Part shown: one piece after another, positions 34,284-45,100 of the stretch
Position numbering within the stretch: position 1 is the first letter of the stretch
How the letters are laid out: every line of letters starts with the position of its first letter
Assembly (NCBI GenBank): GCA_016125375.1
Contig: WGLU01000001.1
Span: 372,001-436,000, forward strand
Length of the DNA: 64,000 bases
Source of the DNA: Pseudomonadota bacterium
Lineage (GTDB): Bacteria > Pseudomonadota > Alphaproteobacteria > UBA1280 > RI-95
Reading direction: 5' to 3'
Translations under genes and position numbers: made by a program
The notes under the pieces: generated by a model
Databases searched by the model: none
Seen by the model: the letters and a program-made list of their open reading frames with translations, nothing else
What the model was told of the DNA's origin: nothing

Positions 34284-36742
34284 GGTTTCTTCTGTCCCTC
34301 ACCGGCCTTACGTTCAGGCATAAAGTCACTCATCTTACCCGGGCGTACGGGACGGCCGAACATGAAGCCCTGCACCTGTTCGCACCCGCTCTTGCGCAGG
34401 AAATCGGCCTGAGCAGCGGACTCTACACCTTCTGCCATCACGCCGAGGCCAAGGTTTTTACCCAGATCGATAATCGACTTGGCAATGGCGCGGTCCTGTT
34501 CGCTATCCGCCAGATTACGCACAAACTTATGGTGGATTTTAATCGCATCCAGCGGGAACTCTTTCAGACGCATGAAGGACGACAGGCCCGTACCGAAATC
34601 GTCGATAATCAGGCGTGCGCCTGTGGCCTTGAGGGCCTCAAGGTTACCGCCGACGTTACGGCGCTTGTCGGCAATCACCTCTTCGGAGAACTCCAGCCCC
34701 AGTGTGCCCGCAGGCAGGCCGGACTCACCCATCACACGGTCAACGACCTTGGGCAGTTCGGGATCCCCCATCTGCTGGGCAAAAATATTCACGGCCACGG
34801 CAACGTCGCCACCCTTACTGCGGCGCCATTCCAGCGCCTGCTTGGCAGCCTCACGCAGGACCCATTCTGTCAGGCTCATGGCAACTTGCTTGTCGCTAAT
34901 CTTGCCAAGGAACTTGCCCGGCTCCAGATTGCCGTGTTCAGGGTGGCGCCAGCGCAGCAGCGCTTCCATCCCCACAACCTTGTTATCGACCAGATTCACC
35001 TGCGGCTGGAATACCAGATCAAACTGTTTACCTGCCAGTGCGTCACGCACGGCCTGGTTAACGTCACCTGCAATCTCGCCCTCTACGCCAGACTGGTGGA
35101 ACTTGTATTGGTTCTTGCCACTTTCCTTGGCATTGAACATGGCGTTGTCGGCAAACTTGATCATGTCCACGCTGGTTGTGGCATGGTCCGGATACATGGC
35201 GATACCCAGCGATGTTGTGACCTTGCCAACCTGCCCGCCCAATTGATATTCCGGTGCAACGGCATCAATAATTTTAGTCGCGACAGCAGCCACATCCTCT
35301 TCACTACGGACGTTGGTGAGGATGACCGTAAACTCATCGCCGCCCAGACGGGCAACAACATCGCTACCACGAACGCATTTACCCAAACGCTGGGATACCT
35401 GCTTGAGCAGCATGTCGCCGGCATCGTGGCCAAGGTTGTCGTTTACCGCCTTGAAGCCGTCAAGGTCGAGGAACATCAATGCCACCTTGTTCAGGCCCTG
35501 ATAGGCCTGCCCCAGTGCCTCGTTGAGCTTTTCGTAGAAAGCCTGACGGTTTGGCAGGCCGGTCAGAATATCCTGATAAGCGAGGCGCTTTTCCTGAGCA
35601 CGCTGGCGCTCTGTCTGCTCGGCCTTGTCACGTACGTCGGTTGTAAAGGTTGCGTAGAGCAAGTAACCGCCGATGGCGTTGTTATCGTCCCACCAGGGGC
35701 GCAGCTCCCAGCTTATCCATTCGTTGCGGTCGCCAATCTTGACAGGGGCCTCGTCCAGCAGGACGGCCTCACCGTGCATCAGCTGAAGGGCAATTTCCTT
35801 CGGGTGCGTCAGCGTGGTCGGTAACAATTGCAGGTGGCTGCGGCCAATGCTTTGCGCTGGTTCCATCGCAAACTGACGGCGCCAGTTGCGGTTCAGCATC
35901 AGGTAACGCCAGTCCTGGTCGACAACGGCAAGGGCGCGCGGCTCCTGATCGACCACCTGACGGATCAGGCTGGCCGTACGCTGGATGCGCAGATGCGGCA
36001 CTTTATCGGCAGTAATGTCATTAAAGTACATATACACGCCATCATTGGCAGGATAGAGCTGGATTTTGTACCAGCGGCGCACGTCCGGCAGGTTCAACTC
36101 CATCTCGGTAGGTTTTCCTGCAGTCACCACCTTATCGAAAATAGCTCCGAAGTTGGTTTTGCTCAGGTTGCTCAGGTACATATCTACATGCTGCCCAAGG
36201 CCTATACGTTCCTCGTTGCGGTCCTTGTCCAGTCCCAGCAGGTAGTTACGGGCCTGCGGGTTAAGGTGCAGGACGGTCATTTTCCTGTCCAGCAGGGCAA
36301 AACAGTCGGTAATCCGCTCGTGCATCTGACGGGCCTGGACCTCTGCCGCTTTACGGGCCTGATCGGTCGCAGCGGCGGTATTTTCCATCTCGGCAAGTTT
36401 TTCGGCGACCATACGGGCTTCCTCCCGCACGGCGGCAAGGGTGATGGCCTTATAAAGACACAAGCACAACAGACCGGCCAGAACCAGACCAAGTGCAGGC
36501 ACAATCCAGAGTGCCGTCATGGCACCGGCAACCGCGAGATGGAACTCTGTCGCGCTGATGAAGGTCTGCGCCGCACCGGCATCGAGGAATTTGCCAGCCA
36601 TATCGGCCAGCGTGCTCACATCACCTTTGAGAATAAAGAAGGCCACATCCTCGGTCACCATGCCGAAAAGCGCAAAAACGGCTACGGCGCCGACAATAAA
36701 AACCGCTGAACTGATAAGGGCTACAACAGGGTTGATGCGCAT
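34280..36742 (-). CDS. Membrane GGDEF-EAL protein with PAS domain(s), both active sites apparently intact
   Basis: 820 residues. Two N-terminal helices (about 8-30 and 75-110) flank a short periplasmic loop; a coiled segment and PAS-like domains follow. The diguanylate cyclase domain has RLGGDEFTVIL, with an inhibitory RxxD site (RGSD) five residues before it. The phosphodiesterase domain has MEALLRWRHPEHG, DDFGTGLSSFMRL and MAEGVESAAQADFL; the KxD block is IKIHHKFV, with His in place of the common Asp. It probably makes or degrades cyclic di-GMP in response to a membrane or cytoplasmic cue. It overlaps pheA by 4 bp. Confidence 0.93.
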   Translation of the reverse strand: MRINPVVALISSAVFIVGAVAVFALFGMVTEDVAFFILKGDVSTLADMAGKFLDAGAAQTFISATEFHLAVAGAMTALWIVPALGLVLAGLLCLCLYKAITLAAVREEARMVAEKLAEMENTAAATDQARKAAEVQARQMHERITDCFALLDRKMTVLHLNPQARNYLLGLDKDRNEERIGLGQHVDMYLSNLSKTNFGAIFDKVVTAGKPTEMELNLPDVRRWYKIQLYPANDGVYMYFNDITADKVPHLRIQRTASLIRQVVDQEPRALAVVDQDWRYLMLNRNWRRQFAMEPAQSIGRSHLQLLPTTLTHPKEIALQLMHGEAVLLDEAPVKIGDRNEWISWELRPWWDDNNAIGGYLLYATFTTDVRDKAEQTERQRAQEKRLAYQDILTGLPNRQAFYEKLNEALGQAYQGLNKVALMFLDLDGFKAVNDNLGHDAGDMLLKQVSQRLGKCVRGSDVVARLGGDEFTVILTNVRSEEDVAAVATKIIDAVAPEYQLGGQVGKVTTSLGIAMYPDHATTSVDMIKFADNAMFNAKESGKNQYKFHQSGVEGEIAGDVNQAVRDALAGKQFDLVFQPQVNLVDNKVVGMEALLRWRHPEHGNLEPGKFLGKISDKQVAMSLTEWVLREAAKQALEWRRSKGGDVAVAVNIFAQQMGDPELPKVVDRVMGESGLPAGTLGLEFSEEVIADKRRNVGGNLEALKATGARLIIDDFGTGLSSFMRLKEFPLDAIKIHHKFVRNLADSEQDRAIAKSIIDLGKNLGLGVMAEGVESAAQADFLRKSGCEQVQGFMFGRPVRPGKMSDFMPERKAGEGQKKP

Positions 36743-36888
36743 AAATCTGCCAAAGCTATCTTTTTTTGTGTAACGTTCTGTTTATGACGCGCGAACAAGG
36801 TGATAGACCATGCCTCGTGCTGACAGCTATAAGTTTAAGGTATACCATGACCACAGACACGAACGCATGCACAAAAGGAAAAATACCC

Positions 36889-38949
36889 ATGCTGCGCCTC
36901 ATTTTATCGGTTTTCGCTTTATTTACGCTCCTGACAGGCAGCGCCCATGCCAACCCTGTACGTATTGAAAGCGTAGAGGCGGAGCTGATTAGTGGTAATA
37001 CTGTCATTAAAGCGGGCGAGCCGTTCTGGGCAGCACTGGTTCTGCGTCTGGACCCGCACTGGCATACCTACTGGGTGAATCCGGGTGACTCCGGATATGC
37101 CGCCCAGATTGAATGGCAACTGCCGGAAGGTTTCACCGCCGGTGATTTCCAGTGGCCGACTCCCAAGCGCATCCCCACCCCACCGTTGATGAGTTACGGC
37201 TACGAAACCGAAGTGGTTCTGCCGGTTAAAATCACACCGCCCGCTACCTTGACGGAAGGACAGGTTTACCGGGTTGGCGGCGATGCCCACTGGCTGATGT
37301 GCAAGGACATCTGCCTGCCCGGTGACACACCTCTGTATCTTGATATAACCGCCGGTGCGGAAGCGGATGCCCATCCGGTCTTTGGTCCGGTGATTCAAAC
37401 CACCCTCTCCCGCATGCCCGCAAACCCGCTGGGCCTGACGGCAGAAGTGGCCTATACCGACAAGGACGTCACCCTGACCGTCACATCCCCCGATGCAAGT
37501 GCATTGCCGGGTGACGGGTTTATGTTTATTCCCGCAACAGAGGGCGTTATTCAGGACAGCGAGCCGCAAAAAACCACGTTGGAAAATGGCGTTCTGACCC
37601 TGACCATGCCGCGGGATACCTTTAATCTGCTGGCCCCCAAACCGCTGGACGGCCTGCTGGTGAGCGATTCGGGCCTGACAGTTGCCAAAATCAGCGCACA
37701 GCCTGCCAGCACGGCACCCGCACCAGTACCGGATGCACATTTGCCCGCCAACATCTGGGTCGCACTGCTGATGGCCTTTATCGGCGGTCTTATCCTGAAC
37801 CTGATGCCCTGCGTGCTGCCCGTTCTTTCCATCAAAGTGCTGCACCTGATGCACCACAGTAAAAAACGTGACGGCTGGAAGCACGGCCTTGCCTTTACCC
37901 TTGGCGTGAGCCTGACCTTTATGGCGCTGGTAGCGGTGCTGGCCATCCTCAAAAGTGGCGGCAGCCATATTGGCTGGGGCTTCCAACTGCAATCCCCGGC
38001 GTTTGTGAGTGCGCTTGCGGTGGTGCTCACCGTTGTGGCACTGGACCTGTTCGGCGTGTTCGAGATTGGCCTGTCCCTCACCCGTGCCGGTAATGCCTTT
38101 GACGACCGCAAGGGTGTGCTCGGGTCGCTGCTGACCGGCGTGCTGGCAACCGTGGTTGCCACCCCCTGCACAGCGCCGTTTATGGGCTCGGCCGTTGCCT
38201 ACTCCCTGACCCAAAGCACCGCAACTACATTGCTGGTGTTCCTTGCGCTGGGATTTGGCCTGTCGGCACCGTATCTGATTTTGACCACGTTCCCTGCCCT
38301 GCTCAAGTTTGTGCCCAAGCCCGGTGCGTGGATGGACACATTCAAGCAGCTGCTCGGATTCCCCGTTATGGCGACAGTCGTCTGGCTGGGCTGGGTCCTG
38401 AGCCTGCAAACCAGCACCGACGCGGTTGCGCTGCTGATGTTCATGCTGCTGGCCACCGCCTTTGTGCTGTGGGTCTACGGCAAGGCGCAACGCAAGGGCA
38501 CCGGACTTGTATGGTCCGCGGTGGTGCTGGCAGCCTTGCTGGGTCTGACTTATTTTGGCGGTCAGGCCATCGGTCGGTTCGAGGGTGTCAACACCACGCC
38601 TGTTGCCCATGGTGACTGGCAACCCTACAGCCGCGAGAAGCTGACCAAACTGAACACCCTCAAGCGCCCTGTACTGGTGGTTTATACCGCCGCATGGTGC
38701 ATCACCTGCAAAGTGAACGAGCGTCTGGTGCTGCGCGCGCCGGAAACCCTGAAACTCTTTGCCGATAACGGTGTCGAGGTGCTGGTTGCCGACTGGACCA
38801 AACGCGACGCGGCTATTGCGGACGAATTGGCCAAGTTCGGTCGTAACGGGGTGCCTTTCTATGTGTACTACCCGCCGAATGGAAGTCCCAAACCCCTGCC
38901 GGAGCTCATTACATACGAGACACTGGCCGATATCATTACCCATGACTGA
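36889..38949 (+). CDS. dsbD: DsbD/ScsB-family thiol:disulfide transporter
   Basis: 686 residues from ATG 36889, with AAAGGAA upstream; the longer frame to 36766 has no family support. Signal peptide ends near GSAHA. The N-terminal periplasmic domain holds LMCKDICLPGD. The eight-helix core carries LMPCVLPVLS and TPCTAPFMG, whose cysteines pass electrons across the membrane. The C-terminal thioredoxin-like domain carries AAWCITCKVNE. The protein moves reducing power from cytoplasmic thioredoxin to periplasmic partners such as cytochrome c maturation or disulfide isomerase; the partner here is unknown. It is divergent from the GGDEF-EAL gene and ends in a strong terminator. Confidence 0.94.
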   Translation: MLRLILSVFALFTLLTGSAHANPVRIESVEAELISGNTVIKAGEPFWAALVLRLDPHWHTYWVNPGDSGYAAQIEWQLPEGFTAGDFQWPTPKRIPTPPLMSYGYETEVVLPVKITPPATLTEGQVYRVGGDAHWLMCKDICLPGDTPLYLDITAGAEADAHPVFGPVIQTTLSRMPANPLGLTAEVAYTDKDVTLTVTSPDASALPGDGFMFIPATEGVIQDSEPQKTTLENGVLTLTMPRDTFNLLAPKPLDGLLVSDSGLTVAKISAQPASTAPAPVPDAHLPANIWVALLMAFIGGLILNLMPCVLPVLSIKVLHLMHHSKKRDGWKHGLAFTLGVSLTFMALVAVLAILKSGGSHIGWGFQLQSPAFVSALAVVLTVVALDLFGVFEIGLSLTRAGNAFDDRKGVLGSLLTGVLATVVATPCTAPFMGSAVAYSLTQSTATTLLVFLALGFGLSAPYLILTTFPALLKFVPKPGAWMDTFKQLLGFPVMATVVWLGWVLSLQTSTDAVALLMFMLLATAFVLWVYGKAQRKGTGLVWSAVVLAALLGLTYFGGQAIGRFEGVNTTPVAHGDWQPYSREKLTKLNTLKRPVLVVYTAAWCITCKVNERLVLRAPETLKLFADNGVEVLVADWTKRDAAIADELAKFGRNGVPFYVYYPPNGSPKPLPELITYETLADIITHD

Positions 38950-38953
38950 CCGG

Positions 38954-38983
38954 AATCCCCCGCGACACCGCGGGGGATTTTTT
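38954..38983 (+). terminator. Rho-independent terminator of dsbD
   Basis: AATCCCCCGCG acac CGCGGGGGATT followed by T residues, 5 bp after the stop codon. Confidence 0.93.
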
Positions 38984-39050
38984 CATAACAATGTCACCGG
39001 AGTTGCGGTAAGCTAACCGCCACCAAAAATCATTGAAAGAAGGAAGCGAC

Positions 39051-40523
39051 ATGCCCACCCAAGCCGAATTGCTGAGCTTTTTTGAAAACGTTGAAGGCCT
39101 TGTGTGGGGGTGGCCAACCCTGATTCTGCTGGTTATCACGGGTGTATACCTGACTGGCCTGCTCAGGGGTTTGCAGTTCCGTCTGCTGGTGCCGTCACTC
39201 AAGCTTGCTTTCTTTAGCCGCAACGACCATCAGGGAGCTGGTGACATCAGCCACTTTCAGGCGCTGATGACAGCCCTTGCCGCGACCGTAGGTACCGGTA
39301 ACATTGCCGGTGTTGCAACGGCCATTTCCTTCGGCGGCCCCGGTGCAGTGGTCTGGATGTGGCTGACCGGTTTTATGGGTATGGCAACCAAATATACCGA
39401 AGGTGTGCTGGGTGTGTATTTCCGCCGCCGCAACTCTTTTGGTGAAATGAACGGTGGCCCGATGTACTACATCGAAGACGGTCTTGCCGCCTATCCACTG
39501 CTGGCTAAACTAAAAATCAACAAACTGCTTGCCGTTGCTTTTGCCGCTATCATGATGGTGTCGGCTCTGAGCCTGGGTAACATGGTGCAGTCCAACTCGG
39601 TCGCTGATGTGCTGAGCAGCAGTTTTGGCGTGAACACCCTGCTGACCGGCGTTGTGCTGGCTGTGCTGACCGGCGCGGTGATTCTGGGCGGCATCAAACG
39701 TATCGGTACAGTTGCCTCCGGCCTCGTGCCGCTGATGATTCTGCTGTATGTCGGCGGCGGCACCGCAGTGCTGATTGCCAACTTCCATGCCTTGCCGGAT
39801 GCCTTCCGTCTGATTTTTGACGGCGCCTTTAACGGTACTGATGCCGTGGCTGGCGGTTTCCTTGGCGCGGTGGTGAAGGAAGTGATGAAGTACGGTCTGA
39901 GCCGAGGTATTTTCTCGAACGAATCCGGCCTCGGTAGCTCCCCGATTGCCGCAGCCTGTGCAAAAACCCGCCACCCTGTCGAGCAGGCACTGGTTTCCAT
40001 GACGCAGACGTTTATCGACACGATTGTCGTCTGCACGTTCACCGCCCTGATTCTGGTTGTAACGGGCATGTGGGCGACGGCCAACCCGCACGAAATTACA
40101 GGCGCTGCGCTGACTGCTAAAGCCTTCGGCAGCGTGCTCAACATCAGTGGTGGCCTGCCGCTGGGCGAGATTCTGGTCACAATCAGTCTGGTCTTCTTCG
40201 CCTACTCAACCCTGCTGGGCTGGTGCTGTTATGGCGAGAAGGCCGTGGCATACCTCTTTGGCGACAAAGCCATCAATCCCTACCGAATGGTCTTTATTGT
40301 CGTGGTGGCACTGGGTGCTGTCACCCAGCTTAAACTGGCATGGACCATTGCCTCTGTCCTGACGGCGCTGATGATGCTGCCCAACCTGATTGGCCTGCTG
40401 CTGCTCAGCCCGCTGGTCGCGCGCCTGACCAAGGACTATTTCAACAACGAGGAAACGGGCGAAGGCTATGCCATCAAACCGTTCCATCACCTGTACGAAG
40501 AACAGCTTACGGTGAACAAATAA
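39051..40523 (+). CDS. Alanine/glycine:cation symporter, AGCS family
   Basis: 490 residues, about eleven membrane helices. It starts at ATG 39051 with AAGGAAG upstream. Family blocks: ALAATVGTGNIAGVATAISF, GGPGAVVWMWLTGFMGMATK, the MNGGPMYYIEDGL segment, and SRGIFSNESGLGSSPIAAA. It imports alanine or glycine with Na+ or H+. It stands alone between two terminators. Confidence 0.95.
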   Translation: MPTQAELLSFFENVEGLVWGWPTLILLVITGVYLTGLLRGLQFRLLVPSLKLAFFSRNDHQGAGDISHFQALMTALAATVGTGNIAGVATAISFGGPGAVVWMWLTGFMGMATKYTEGVLGVYFRRRNSFGEMNGGPMYYIEDGLAAYPLLAKLKINKLLAVAFAAIMMVSALSLGNMVQSNSVADVLSSSFGVNTLLTGVVLAVLTGAVILGGIKRIGTVASGLVPLMILLYVGGGTAVLIANFHALPDAFRLIFDGAFNGTDAVAGGFLGAVVKEVMKYGLSRGIFSNESGLGSSPIAAACAKTRHPVEQALVSMTQTFIDTIVVCTFTALILVVTGMWATANPHEITGAALTAKAFGSVLNISGGLPLGEILVTISLVFFAYSTLLGWCCYGEKAVAYLFGDKAINPYRMVFIVVVALGAVTQLKLAWTIASVLTALMMLPNLIGLLLLSPLVARLTKDYFNNEETGEGYAIKPFHHLYEEQLTVNK

Positions 40524-40527
40524 ACCG

Positions 40528-40553
40528 AACCCCCGCTTGAGCGGGGGTTTTTG
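40528..40553. terminator. Terminator between the AGCS gene and a convergent small gene
   Basis: AACCCCCGC ttga GCGGGGGTT followed by TTTG. On the minus strand it directly follows the stop of the small gene, so it may serve both directions. Confidence 0.9.
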
Positions 40554-40555
40554 TT

Positions 40556-40834
40556 CTAGCGGCCATATGTTGGCGTGAAACTATTGCGGGCGTTCTTCAT
40601 CTCAACGTCCATGCCATTGGCATTGCGCTGCTCTTCATAGCGGACAGGTTTGTAGACAGGCTTGCCTTCTTGCAGGGTCGCACGGTCGAGCATCCACAGG
40701 TTGCCTGTCTGTGTATCCAGCACGACCTGCCCGTTATCGGACATCGCGTAACGGCTTGCTGATGGCGCCTCGTCCGCGGCAAGGGCTGGTAACGCAGAGA
40801 GGGTACAGGCAAGAGCGATCAGAAAACGGGGCAT
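40556..40834 (-). CDS. Small periplasmic hypothetical protein, 92 aa
   Basis: A clear signal peptide (MPRFLIALACTLSALPALAA) and an AGGGAAA ribosome-binding site support a real gene. The mature part, about 72 residues, reads like one beta-hairpin unit (YAMSDNGQVVLDTQTGNLWM), similar in style to secreted small proteins whose GQVV..DT.TG.LW pattern recurs in proteobacteria. Function unknown. Divergent from the hydrolase gene. Confidence 0.72.
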   Translation of the reverse strand: MPRFLIALACTLSALPALAADEAPSASRYAMSDNGQVVLDTQTGNLWMLDRATLQEGKPVYKPVRYEEQRNANGMDVEMKNARNSFTPTYGR

Positions 40835-40890
40835 AGCTTTTCCCTAAATACTGTTATACTTGGTGGAAAATAAAACTAAGGGTAACAAAA

Positions 40891-41736
40891 ATGTTCCGCC
40901 CCGCCAAACAACACGATGTGCACCTGAGCAGTAATCTGAACATGCGCGTGCTTGAGTGGGAAGCTTCTGCACCCGGCGCGCCAACTGTTGTGTGCGTGCA
41001 CGGGCTGCTCCGCAGGGCCGAGGACTTTATCGACTTTGCCACCATGAACCCCCAGTGGCGCGTTCTGGCACCGGATGTGCGCGGCCGCGGCGGTAGCGAC
41101 TGGGGCCAGCCAAAAGACTACACGCTCAAGCAATACGTACTGGATATGCAGGATATGTTCCGCCACTTCAACCTGAGCCAGACCTATTGGGTCGGCACAT
41201 CCATGGGCGGGTTGATTGGGATGCTCCTAGCGGCACGTAACCCGGGTTTGATTACCAAAATGGTGCTGAATGACGTTGGTCCGCACGTGCCTGGCAAAGC
41301 CATGCGCCGGATTTACAGCTATGGCAAGGTTTACCCGACCTTCCGGGACTATACACAAGCCAAGAGCCTTTACCGCAAAGTCTATGCGCCGTTCAAATTG
41401 ACCGAGGAACAACTGGATAACCTGACGCAGGTCTCCATCCGCGAAACAGACGATGGCTACGCCCCTCACTACGACCCAAATATTGGTGCGGCGATGCGTT
41501 TTCCGCTCTTCCCGTTCACGATGTGGCGGGACTTCCGTAGGATTACGGCCCCTATGCTGGTTATCCGTGGTGCGGAGAGTGACGTGCTGCTGCCCCGGAC
41601 GGTAAAGGCCATGCAAAACCTGACCCGTAGTCACGTCAGTGCCTATGAAGAGCCGGATGTGGGCCATGCCCCTCTGCTAAACAAACCCCGCACGCTGGAT
41701 GCGATACGGGCGTTCTTCAGTCAACCTGCGGTTTAA
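40891..41736 (+). CDS. Alpha/beta hydrolase
   Basis: 281 residues. The fold is clear: oxyanion region VCVHGLLRRAEDF, nucleophile elbow GTSMGGLIG with the catalytic Ser, acid region VIRGAESDVLLP, and catalytic His in DVGHAPLL. No signal peptide, so cytoplasmic. Substrate cannot be inferred. The last 20 bp overlap the convergent DUF192 gene. Confidence 0.92.
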   Translation: MFRPAKQHDVHLSSNLNMRVLEWEASAPGAPTVVCVHGLLRRAEDFIDFATMNPQWRVLAPDVRGRGGSDWGQPKDYTLKQYVLDMQDMFRHFNLSQTYWVGTSMGGLIGMLLAARNPGLITKMVLNDVGPHVPGKAMRRIYSYGKVYPTFRDYTQAKSLYRKVYAPFKLTEEQLDNLTQVSIRETDDGYAPHYDPNIGAAMRFPLFPFTMWRDFRRITAPMLVIRGAESDVLLPRTVKAMQNLTRSHVSAYEEPDVGHAPLLNKPRTLDAIRAFFSQPAV

Positions 41737-42193
41737 TATCTGCCGGCAGACAATACATCACTACCCAGTCGGTGTTAATGCCGTAGCGGGCAGCCGTACC
41801 CGCGGGAACTTCCAGCACGGCATCGGCCGCACCGGGGACCATCCGCGGTGTTTCAGTCATCGGGGCTGCATTTTCCACCACACCCAGCACGTTATTACCG
41901 TGGATAAAAACCATGTCCAGCGGTATCAGGGTGTTTTTCATCCAAAACGCCCGTGGGGCGGCATCCGGCCAGATGAAAATCATCCCTGCATCCGCAGCCA
42001 GATTTTTGCGGAACATCAACCCTTTCTCCCGCTCATCCGGTGTTGCAGCAATTTCGACGTAGGTACGAATAGTGGCATCGTTGGGCGCAACAAGGTTGAT
42101 GTAGGTTTTACCGGCTTCGCAAGGTGCGGGGCGCGCGCACGCCGTCAAGGGGACGAGCAACAGGGCAGCAGACAGCACGGTACGAATGGTCAT
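41717..42193 (-). CDS. DUF192 family secreted protein (possible lipoprotein)
   Basis: 158 residues. N-terminus MTIRTVLSAALLLVPLTACA has a lipobox-like LTAC, so it may be a lipoprotein. The DUF192 core is plain: TPDEREKGLMFRKNLAADAG, MIFIWPDAAPRAFWMKNTLI and PLDMVFIHGNNVLGVVENA, then VLEVPAGTAARYGI. The biochemical function of the family is unknown. It overlaps the upstream AsmA-like gene by 4 bp and is probably cotranscribed with it. Confidence 0.92.
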   Translation of the reverse strand: MTIRTVLSAALLLVPLTACARPAPCEAGKTYINLVAPNDATIRTYVEIAATPDEREKGLMFRKNLAADAGMIFIWPDAAPRAFWMKNTLIPLDMVFIHGNNVLGVVENAAPMTETPRMVPGAADAVLEVPAGTAARYGINTDWVVMYCLPADIKPQVD

Positions 42194-45100
42194 TCCTTAT
42201 TCTCCACCTTGTCATCATTACCGGAGCTGAAAATAGCCCCGAAAATATCTTTCACCAGACCGGGCGTTACAACCGACAGCGGGTTCACAAAGACCTGTGG
42301 ATCTTCGGTTTTACCTTTCACGGTAAAGTCGGCGGCAACCAGCGCATCCTGCGAGCCGGTCAGCAGCTTGCCGACCAGCGGAATGGACCCGACCATTTTG
42401 TTCAATCCCTCAACCGGGATGATACTGCCTTTGGCGTCCAGCGTGTTGCTCTTCAGGTCGATTTTGCCATCGAAGCGTAGGCCCAGCGATGGCCCGTTCA
42501 TAACGGCATGTTTGAACTGAAGGCCGTGTTCAAGCAGCGTCAGGTGCATATCAATCTTGTCGAAGGCAATGCCTTTTTGCGGACTGAGCAACTGGCCGGG
42601 CCAGAGCAGAGCCAGAATACGCGCAATAATCGGCGCGTTCATCAGGTGCCCCTGATCGATGGTGAAAGGCCCTTCGCCCTCAAACCCCATCAGGCCATAC
42701 TGGCGGGTGATGGTAAAGTCGGCATTAAGGGTACCCCCGCGTACGTTGTCATACAGGTCGAGCGCACGCAGCATGTATCCGGCATCCAGAGCAGACATCT
42801 GCAAGCGACGCAGCCCATTATCCAGCGGGGTCAATGTAATGCGCGCGGGTTTACCCTCCGGCAACGTGGCAGCCAGCTGGCCGGAAAGCCAGCCCTTCTT
42901 GTCACGGGTCAGTTTGCCTTCCACTTTTTCCAGCGTCATGTTGGGCAGGTAAAGGTTGCGCAGGTTCACATCCAATTTGCCCGGCGGCAGGGTGATGGTT
43001 TTGCTGCTCGCCTCACCCGCCTGCTGCAGGGCGGATACATCCAGCCCTGTGCCCATCAGACTCAGGTTGCCTTCGTTGTAATCGACGAACATATCGGTCC
43101 GGCCGACCTTGAAGGGGTTCAGCTGAATAGTGGCGTTTGCCATGTCCCGCGGCAGGATGGCGCTGCCCAGAACCTCCGCCCCGTCGGCACGGAAGGACAA
43201 CATGTCGAACCAAAGTTCTTGCCCGTTGTCGCTGATGCGGCCTCGCGCCTCGAGCGCTGCCTTGTCGCCGGCCGGCTTATGCCAGTTCAGGGTGCTGGAT
43301 ACTTCCGCAGTGTCCAGCGGTGCTTTGAGGTCAAACTCAAAGAGCTTCTCCTCCTCCAGCCGCCGGAGCGTCATACTGAACGGCACATCGCCCCCCAGCG
43401 TAACCCCGATATCTTTCAGCCATATGTTAGGATCGGCAGCCGGGAGAACACCCTTTGTTTCTACAACCGTGCTATCGCCGAAATGCTGCATATTCTCATG
43501 CCAGTTGAGGCTGACATCGCGGCCAAATATCTGCCCCGGGCCACTAAAGTCGAGCTTTTTATCCGTCACATGAATAAAAGCCTGCGGCGTTTCGTAAGGG
43601 AGTTGGATATACGGTAGTGTACTTGCCGCGCCTACCAGATCGGCCGAATAGTCGAACTGCGCATCCGAGAATTGAATGTGGTCTTTCAGCGGCAGCTTAA
43701 GACTGCCGGTACCGCTCTGGCGGCCAGTCACCTTGGCAAAACCACCCCTGTCCACCTGCAGGAAAATCATTCTCAATACATCTTCAATTTCACCCTCGGC
43801 GGCCAGATTCACGTACAAATCCGGGTCTTTGGTAATGAAAAGCCTGTCGATGGTCGCCGAGATGGCCGATACATTCTGCATGGACAAAATGGCACTATCC
43901 GCCGTTGCCTTAATCTGGCTGCCGGAGAGTTCCACCTTCCCTGTCATCCGGCGGGCGGGCGGCATATCATCCATAAAGGCGAGGTCGAGGTTATCAAAAT
44001 CCATGGAGACCTTATACCCGCTGTCCGGGTTTGTAGGGTCGAAGGGGAAATCCTTCACACGGCCTTTGAAGTAAAACTTGATGTTGCTCAGGGTCGCGAT
44101 TTTACCGTTCATGGCATGTTTGAGCCAAGCACGCGTGACCGGTATCTCTGCATCCGGCAGGTAGTCCAGAAACTCCTCCACATACGTAAAGTCGCCCGAG
44201 CCCAACAGATCAAGCTGGGGATTATCCGTCTGCAACTGCTTGACGGTGCCCTTAACCGAGATACGACTGTCGTTCGGGTCGATAAACGTAAAATCATCCA
44301 GCTCGAGGCTGTCACTCTCTTCATCATACCGGCCACGCAGTTCAAGCTTTTTAAAGGTGAGCGGTTTGGTGTAGAGCTCATGGGCATCCAGGGTTCCGGG
44401 CCCGAATGTAAGCTCAAGCTTGGGGTTACCAATCTGGTTCCTGGTCCGGAGCGTGGCACTGAACAGAACGCGCGCTTGTCCGCTGATGCGGTCCTGCAAT
44501 ACAGGGGGCAGGTGGTTGCGGATGATTTCCGCATCGGAGCGGTCAAACCGCAGGCGGATATCCGCCGTATCAGCATCGGTTGGGTGTTCCGCCGTCAGCA
44601 TAGCGGGCAGTTGATAATCACCCATGTTGATGACGGTTGTGATATTCAGCTGCTCCCCGTAGCGGAAATACTTGGTCAGGCGGATGTCCGTATCCACAAA
44701 CCGCCACGACTCGCCCTTCTCCGGCAGCTCTACCCGCAGCAATGTATTTTTAAGCTCGACCGTTTTGAGCGTCCTGTACAGGGGGAACTGTCCCGCCTTG
44801 TCATTCAGCCATTCAATAACACCTGTCTGCACCGTGTCGTCCGGTTTGTCGGTATGAATCGGGATTGTAAAGCCGGCAATGGACAGGGTTTGCGACGTTG
44901 CCGTCGCAGCCAGTGCAGCACCATCAAGGAGCACATGCTTGGGGGCTACGCGTCCCACAGCAAGCTGGTGGTTAGAGAGCTCTACCTGCAGGCTGAACGC
45001 GGATAGAACAGGTGCACCTTCCGGCCCTTCGATGGAGATGCCTTTCCCTTTAAGGACCAGCGCCCCGTCAAACCCGAGGGTGAGTTCGTCCATCCGCAGG

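Noticed and set aside
36919-38943. 674-codon open frame antisense to dsbD, and similar long antisense frames opposite gspD, dnaE and the HTH-RuBisCO gene
   Set aside because: No start signals, His/Gln-rich composition typical of reverse-frame shadows, and the plus-strand genes are certain.
42124-43617. Plus-strand frames opposite the AsmA-like gene
   Set aside because: They lie inside a 1050-residue gene with a signal anchor and family C-terminus and show no motif of their own.
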